Of a stretch of DNA of 64,000 bases, positions 59,001-64,000 are shown piece by piece. The DNA is from Nematostella vectensis. Its lineage: Eukaryota; Cnidaria; Anthozoa; Actiniaria; Edwardsiidae. The notes beneath the pieces were generated by a model that was not told the origin of the DNA, made no database searches, and saw only the letters and a program-made list of their open reading frames with translations. Numbering within the stretch: position 1 is the first letter of the stretch; the number at the start of each line of letters is the position of its first letter. The stretch spans positions 15,310,494-15,374,493 of the forward strand of contig NC_064040.1 of assembly GCF_932526225.1 (NCBI RefSeq), written 5' to 3'. The position numbers were made by a program, and so were the translations under genes.

Positions 59001-60884
59001 TGCTTGCGAACTTTGCAGGGAGCTTGCACCTAAGGTTAACGGCTAAGCGAAGTTGAATTAGATTGGGGGCGTTTGGAATGAGAATCCTTATTATTTTAAT
59101 GACAAAATCGACAGCTGGTTGTGGCCACCCCTCATTCCAGTTGATGACGAGAATGACTCGTCACGCACTTACCGCCTCCATTTGGAGGAGAATGACTCGT
59201 CACGCACTTACCGCCTCCATTTGGACGAGAATGTGTCGTCACGCACTTACCGCCTCCATTTGGACGAGAATGACTCGTCACGCACTTACCGCCTCCATTT
59301 GGACGATAATGTGTCGTCACGCACTTACCGCCTCCATTTGGACGAGAATGTGTCGTCACGCACTTACCGCCTCCATTTGGACGAGAATAACTCGTCACGC
59401 ACTTACTGCCTCCATTTGGACGAGAATGTGTCGTCACGCACTTACCGTCTACAGTTGATGACGAGAATGTGTCGTCACGCACTTACCGCCTCCATTTGGA
59501 TGAGAATGTGTCGTCACGCACTTACCGCCTCCATTTGGACGAGAATGTGTCGTCACGCACTTACCGCCTCAATTTGGACGAGAATGTGTCGTCACGCACT
59601 TACCGCCTCCATTTGGACGAGAATGTGTCGTCACGCACTAACCGCCTCCATTTGGACGAGAATGTGTCGTCACGCACTTACCGCCTCCATTTGGACGATA
59701 ATGTGTCGTCACGCACTTACCGCCTCCATTTGGACGAGAATGAATCGTCACGCACTTACCGCCTCCATTTGGACGAGAATGTGTCGTCACGCACTTACCG
59801 CCTCCATTTGGACGAGAATGTGTCGTCACGCACTTACCGCCTCCATTTGGACGAGAATGACTCGTCACGTGCTTACCGCCTCCATTTGGACGAGAATGAC
59901 TCGTCACGTGCTTACCGCCTCCATTTGGACGAGAATGTGTCGTCACGCACTTACCGCCTCCATTTGGACGAGAATGTGTCGTCACGCACTTACCGCCTCC
60001 ATTTGGACGAGAATGTGTCGTCACGCACTTACCGCCTCCATTTGGACGAGAATGTGTCGTCACGCACTAACCGCTTCCATTTGGACGATAATGTGTCGTC
60101 ACGCACTTACCGCCTCCATTTGGACGAGAATGTGTCGTCACGCACTAACCGCTTCCATTTGGACGAGAATGTGTCGTCACACACTTACCGCCTCCATTTG
60201 GACGAGAATGACTCGTCACGTGCTTACCGCCTCCATTTGGACGAGAATGTGTCGTCACGCACTTACCGCCTCCATTTGGACGAGAATGACTCGTCACGTG
60301 CTTACCGCCTCCATTTGGACGAGAATGACTCGTCACGCACTTACCGCCTCCATTTGGACGAGAATGACTCGTCACGTGCTTACCGCCTCCATTTGGACGA
60401 GAATGACTCGTCACGTGCTTACCGCCTCCATTTGATGACGAGAGTGTGACTCCACGTACTTACCGCCTTCATTTGATGACGAGAATTTGACGTCACGTGC
60501 TTACCGCCTCCATTTGATGACGAAAGTGTGACTTCACGTACTCATTGCCTCCATTTGATTACGACAACTTGAAATCACGTGCTTACCGCTTCCACTAGAT
60601 GACGAGAGTGTGACGTCACGTACTTACCGCCTCCATTTGATGACGAGTATTTGACGTCACGTACTTACCGCCTCCATTTGATGACGAGTATTTGACATCA
60701 CGTACTTACCGCCTCCATTCTTGAAACACATGTAAGGAAACCTCCAGAAGTTTCCATAGCCCACTGCAAACCCAATGCACGCGAAGAGAAACTCGATCTT
60801 CCGATCCCAGCGCTCACGTGATTCGACAGTCACCAAATCCTTCTTCTCGTCGTTCTTCAGCGGTTTGTTGGAGTCTGCCGTCAT
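53002..60884 (-). CDS. SLC6-family sodium/chloride-dependent transporter
   Basis: A neurotransmitter:sodium symporter. Twelve exons: 60884-60710, 58693-58559, 58066-57859, 57590-57323, 57042-56939, 56313-56189, 55341-55229, 55147-55016, 54386-54287, 54083-53983, 53641-53474 and 53118-53002; all phases agree, 581 aa. TM1 with its unwound Na+/substrate segment is [20 protein letters not shown] (residues 39-58). TM2 follows ([20 protein letters not shown]). The EL2 loop has two cysteines and two N-glycosylation sites (NAS). TM6 is [20 protein letters not shown], then NP..NNVF. TM8 ends at [16 protein letters not shown]. It looks nearest the GABA/taurine/creatine/glycine group; the substrate cannot be told. 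The intron after the first coding exon starts as a 1.6-kb array of its own donor. Confidence 0.93.
53359..53440 (-). repeat. Extra diverged copy of the SLC6 exon 11 donor region
   Basis: TACCTGAGCAAATGTGCCCT, then CTGCCTTTTAG, repeats the exon-end sequence TACCTGAAGGAATGTGCCCT, then CTGCCTTGTAG, at 53471-53501. Similarity continues through ATGACACATTG against ATAACACATTG. The copy lies 109 bp further into the intron and still has a GT donor (CTCAG|GTACCC on the coding strand). Confidence 0.85.
55430..55860. repeat. Low-complexity CTTACC-rich tract in an SLC6 intron
   Basis: Irregular repeats of about 10 bp built on CTTACCTTA / ATCTTACC between exons 6 and 7. On the gene's strand this is a run of GGTAAG words, so many weak donor-like sites. 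No fixed unit length could be set. Confidence 0.6.
59140..60715 (-). repeat. 39-41-bp minisatellite of the SLC6 first-coding-exon donor
   Basis: About 40 copies. On the gene's strand each reads CAAATGGAGGCG|GTAAGTGC followed by GTGACGACACATTCTCGTC. The exon itself ends AAGAATGGAGGCG|GTAAGTAC and the array starts there without a gap. Units next to the exon are about 41 bp and varied; distal units are 39 bp and almost identical. A 39-bp unit is a multiple of three, so long open frames (up to 438 codons) run through both strands; these are artefacts. Confidence 0.96.
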
Positions 60885-60949
60885 TGGCGCAACACTTTGT
60901 CTCTAGGAACGGAATTTAGGATATAAAAGTGAGGGGTGGTCCCGAATAG

Positions 60950-61235
60950 TTAGCAGATACTAAACACTGCAAGTAGCATGGACAAGACATAGGACTATGG
61001 ATTTGATGAAAACTTATGGGGGAGGGGTGGTTAGCAGATACTAAACACTGCAAGTAGCATGGACAAGACATAGGACTATGGATTTGATGAAAACTTATGG
61101 GGGAGGGGTGGTTAGCAGATATTTAATACTGCAAGTTGCATGGACAAGGGATATAGCAAATGGTGGATTTGGTGGATTCGTTGAAAAGTTAGGGGGAGTG
61201 GTGATCTCCCATACTAAACACTGCAAGTAGCAATA
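60950..61235. repeat. 81-bp tandem repeat upstream of the SLC6 start
   Basis: Three to four copies starting GTTAGCAGATACTAAACACT at about 60949, 61030 and 61111, the last one diverged. It lies just upstream of a possible splice acceptor (CCGTTCCTAG on the gene's strand, near 60906), so it may be in a 5' UTR intron. Confidence 0.85.
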
Positions 61236-61380
61236 CACGTAGTCACCCTGAACTGCTGAAACCCAACTAATTCTAAACTCTGAGACATGCCGACTGCATT
61301 GTCACGCGGAGTCGCGGCGAAAACACTCAAATTTACAAATTCGGAATTCGTCTCGCACCCGCTATAAGATCCTTTTTATA

Positions 61381-61565
61381 AACTATTTTATTCAGGTATA
61401 TCAAATTTCATGGAATCAACTATTTTATTCAGGTATATCAAATTTCATGGAATCAACTATTTTATTCAGATATATCAAATTTCATGGAATCAACTATTTT
61501 ATTAAGGTATATCAAATTTCATGGAATCAACTATTTTATTCAGGTATATCAAATTTTATGGAATA
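61381..61565. repeat. 37-bp tandem repeat
   Basis: Five copies of AACTATTTTATTCAGGTATA, then TCAAATTTCATGGAATC. Each copy contains CAG|GTATAT, a splice-like word, but no exon is known here. Confidence 0.92.
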
Positions 61566-62085
61566 AAGTCTAAGTTAAAAACTGTTACTGTTGTAACACT
61601 TCACAAAGTATATGGATGGAAAGTAAGCCGTAAAAGCGATGCTAAAGTCTGAGAAAGCAAATAATTCCGCGTAGTTTTCGCTTTTACGGCCGCAAAACTT
61701 CATTGAAAATATCCACGCAAAATGCAGTGAAGCGCGGTCCAAAAAGATAATCTCGAAAAGATTGCTCCAGCAGTCTGTTTCGTTAGATTTAGTCGAGAAG
61801 ATACTTAAAACAAGCTCACAAACTGCAATTATATCAAATTGTGGCATGCAGTATAACTAATCGTAAGACTTCGGCTTTTGCTATATTGGAGTATTGTTGT
61901 TTTGCCTTGGATTGTTGTATGTCTTTTGTCTCTGCTGAAGACACAAAACTCAATACGGTGCCAGGGTCAGTGGGTCAGCTTTGTCGGTGAGTGATGCCTG
62001 GGATATTAATGAGGGTCGCAATTGAACAGCCGATCGTGAGTAACGCAACGCTCCCAGCTCCCGCTTTAGGGCGTGACTTTCTCCA

Positions 62086-62470
62086 CGGGCTATAGGGTAA
62101 TTTTACTCCGAAATGATGTCTAATGTCTTGTTAGTGTTGAATACGCGCTTTGTAGCCGCAGCCACCACTAGTGGGGTAGCTGCTAGCCGCTCTCCACAGT
62201 TACTGGATTCCTTTTCCCTTTCCCCCTTCGGAATCCCAAACCTCCGGAGAGCCGGCTTCGGCTAGCAGGTTACTAGGGAAGGAAAAATCCCGCAGTTGGG
62301 GGTCGAGTTACTCATTTACCAGGCAACTTTTGTTAGAAAACGCCTTCGTTTGAAAGTGGTACAAGGTAAAGCGTAGGGAATACAGCCAGTTTAGGTAAAA
62401 ATGTACGTGCTTTATTCAACATTAACAAGACATTAGACATCATTTCGGAGTAAAATTATCCTATAGCCCG
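62086..62470. mobile_element. Foldback MITE with ~57-bp terminal inverted repeats
   Basis: CGGGCTATAGGGTAATTTTA, then CTCCGAAATGATGTC, at the left is inverted at the right (62412-62470) with two or three mismatches. The 270-bp middle is non-coding. No sure target duplication. Confidence 0.85.
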
Positions 62471-64000
62471 AGATTCAACCAACGCACAATTCGAAGCTTT
62501 TAGTATTTTCTTTCACATCCCAATAAGATTTATCTAGTTCAAGGGTTAGATAAGATTGTTTGTTCTATATACATACAAAATTTATTTTTACGCTTAAACG
62601 TTTTTTCAACGAACCGCTCTATCCAAAACTTTTCTCTGTTGAGAAATCTTTTGCCGATTTTAGACCTACATTCGAAAAATATTTTTGAACCCATAACCTA
62701 TAGTATAATCTTGGTGCATTCATCTAGAGCTGTCCACAAGTTGCTCCAAAATACTTGAAAAGTTGCTCCATTTTTCTAAAAAAATCTCAAAAGTTACTCG
62801 AAATCCCTAAAAGCTGCTCAAAAGTTGCCTGAAAATTCAATAGTTGATTCGAAGTTGCTCTTTTTATTTTGGTGTAATAAAACACTAATCACCAACTAGA
62901 ATTATCAGAAGCAGACCAATATTGAGCATTACCATGTGTGGCCCACCACTGATCTTTATCCTCTTCTGTTTCAAGTGCTGCACCATCAGCAATAGCCAGA
63001 GAGTTAAGAAGTTCCTCCACAAGTTCTACTACTTGTGCATCACTAATGACTTTTTTTCAAGCACTCTCAAAACTGAAAATCGCACGCTGCAAAGCTTCAA
63101 AAAAGCTGTAGAGAAATACCTATTAATAAACACCTAGAACCTAGGTACACCTTACTTCTTCTGTCAAACAATTATAAAAACGATATGCCTCAGCCCTATA
63201 ATCTAGGTGCTGCTGTTTTATGAATGGCGGTCGTTTCGCCGTTTAACCGATTTCTTTCTATAAAGAAGCTTGTCGCGGTATTTTGGCTGAGCGTCACTGG
63301 ACGAGAGAAGTCTGGAGGCTCTGGTACCCAGGGTGGCCTGATAACCTAGCTTCCTTCAGAACATTTCGATTTTAATACGCGGGCTACCTTTGGTTGTCGA
63401 CGCCTGAAAATAATACTCATGGATTTTGATCACCGAATTTTCGTTGTGGATTCCTATGCAATAAATCGAGAACCGTACATGAGACGCGTACGAAGCTGTT
63501 TTTTTTTTCATCTAAGATTTCTTTTTTTTTTTGGACTTTTTTTCATAATGCAGTTGAACGATAAATAATTATCAAACAATGATATTTATTATCCAAAAAA
63601 TGTTTTTTTTATATTCCTACATTGTTTCCGAATTTCCCCTTTCTGAATGATACTGTAAAGCACCATTTATAATATTAAAAGTATTTTTTTTGCTTGATCC
63701 AAGCATATCCTTGAACGTTCATTATCATCAAACAAACCCTTAAAGTTAGAAAATAGCAACGTTTCCAATAAGAGTGGGACAGACGAGTTAAAGAAAAAAT
63801 AGTCAGCTCCATTGCCCATAAGTATCATAAAATAATAGTATTTGACAATCCTTTAATAAGAGATGTCTCACTTTTTGTCAGCTAAGGAGAACAAGTTATC
63901 AAAAATTAAATGGATCCCTTTTCTTCTTTCTGGCCTCAAGATTAGCAAACTTGTCAATGACTCCAATGACTGATGATGTTCTGCAAGCTGTTTGCTTAGG

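Larger units (their letters stand above)
60885..64000. other. Gene-poor end of window
   Basis: Upstream of the SLC6 start: tandem repeats (60950-61565), a foldback element (62086-62470) and AT-rich sequence with poly-T runs. Open frames at 61575-61847 (-) and 62922-63137 (+) show no recognisable domain and no good splice context. Confidence 0.55.

Noticed and set aside
59063-60449. Long open frames (up to 438 codons) of [10 protein letters not shown]-type repeats on both strands
   Set aside because: They are the 39-bp donor array read in all frames; 39 is a multiple of three, so frames stay open by chance. They lie in an SLC6 intron.
61575-61847. 90-codon minus-strand open frame
   Set aside because: No recognisable domain and no splice or composition support; isolated in a repeat-rich region.

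Overview
This window is nuclear DNA from an intron-rich animal. The best guess is an anthozoan cnidarian, probably a sea anemone of the Nematostella type. That is inferred from the mix of vertebrate-like protein sequences, human-like phase-consistent splicing, compact genes, tRNA-derived SINEs and many small foldback elements. No species assignment was computed.

Eleven protein genes were rebuilt by joining exons with canonical splice sites and consistent phase. In order they are: ANAPC1 (+, 3' 25 exons, 385-15801); POLE2 (-, 16624-19740); a PH-domain evectin/PLEKHB-like protein with a Pro/Tyr-rich tail (+, 20110-21885); THUMPD3 (-, 23368-25764); a short unrecognised coiled-coil protein (+, 25899-27312); cardiolipin synthase CRLS1 (-, 28634-31975); NDUFAF1/CIA30 (+, 32221-34023); an intronless BTB protein (+, 35540-36643); FPGT (-, 37816-47932); TRAPPC6B (+, 48902-52066); and an SLC6 Na+/Cl- dependent transporter (-, 53002-60884). 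Four neighbouring pairs are head-to-head and probably share promoter regions: POLE2/PH, THUMPD3/coiled-coil, CRLS1/NDUFAF1 (both mitochondrial) and FPGT/TRAPPC6B. The last ~3 kb holds only repeats and a foldback element.

The most striking feature is the tandem repeats. Many intronic minisatellites are not random intron sequence. Their unit is a copy of the adjacent exon-intron junction, including the splice site. Clear cases are a 41-bp donor array (ANAPC1, 479-1462), a 43-bp acceptor array (ANAPC1, 5731-6821 plus the last copy at 7223-7274), a 39-41-bp donor array (SLC6, 59140-60715) and a 42-bp donor array (NDUFAF1, 33236-33440). A 34-bp acceptor array (ANAPC1, 3950-4190) is well supported, and a 36-bp acceptor array (8138-8428) is weaker. 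Three further junctions have one or a few extra copies (10181-10230, 11320-11700, 53359-53440). The 6.8-kb, ~112-copy 61-bp array in FPGT (38184-45035) also has degenerate relatives abutting an FPGT donor at 46505-46724. Together these suggest that tandem duplication across splice junctions is a recurrent way for introns to grow in this genome, leaving dozens of decoy splice sites beside the functional one.

Other notable items are a 72-bp piece of POLE2 coding sequence pasted into a duplicated 3' end of the neighbouring PH gene, several MITE families with visible terminal inverted repeats (some with target-site duplications), and a SINE that interrupts the 43-bp array.
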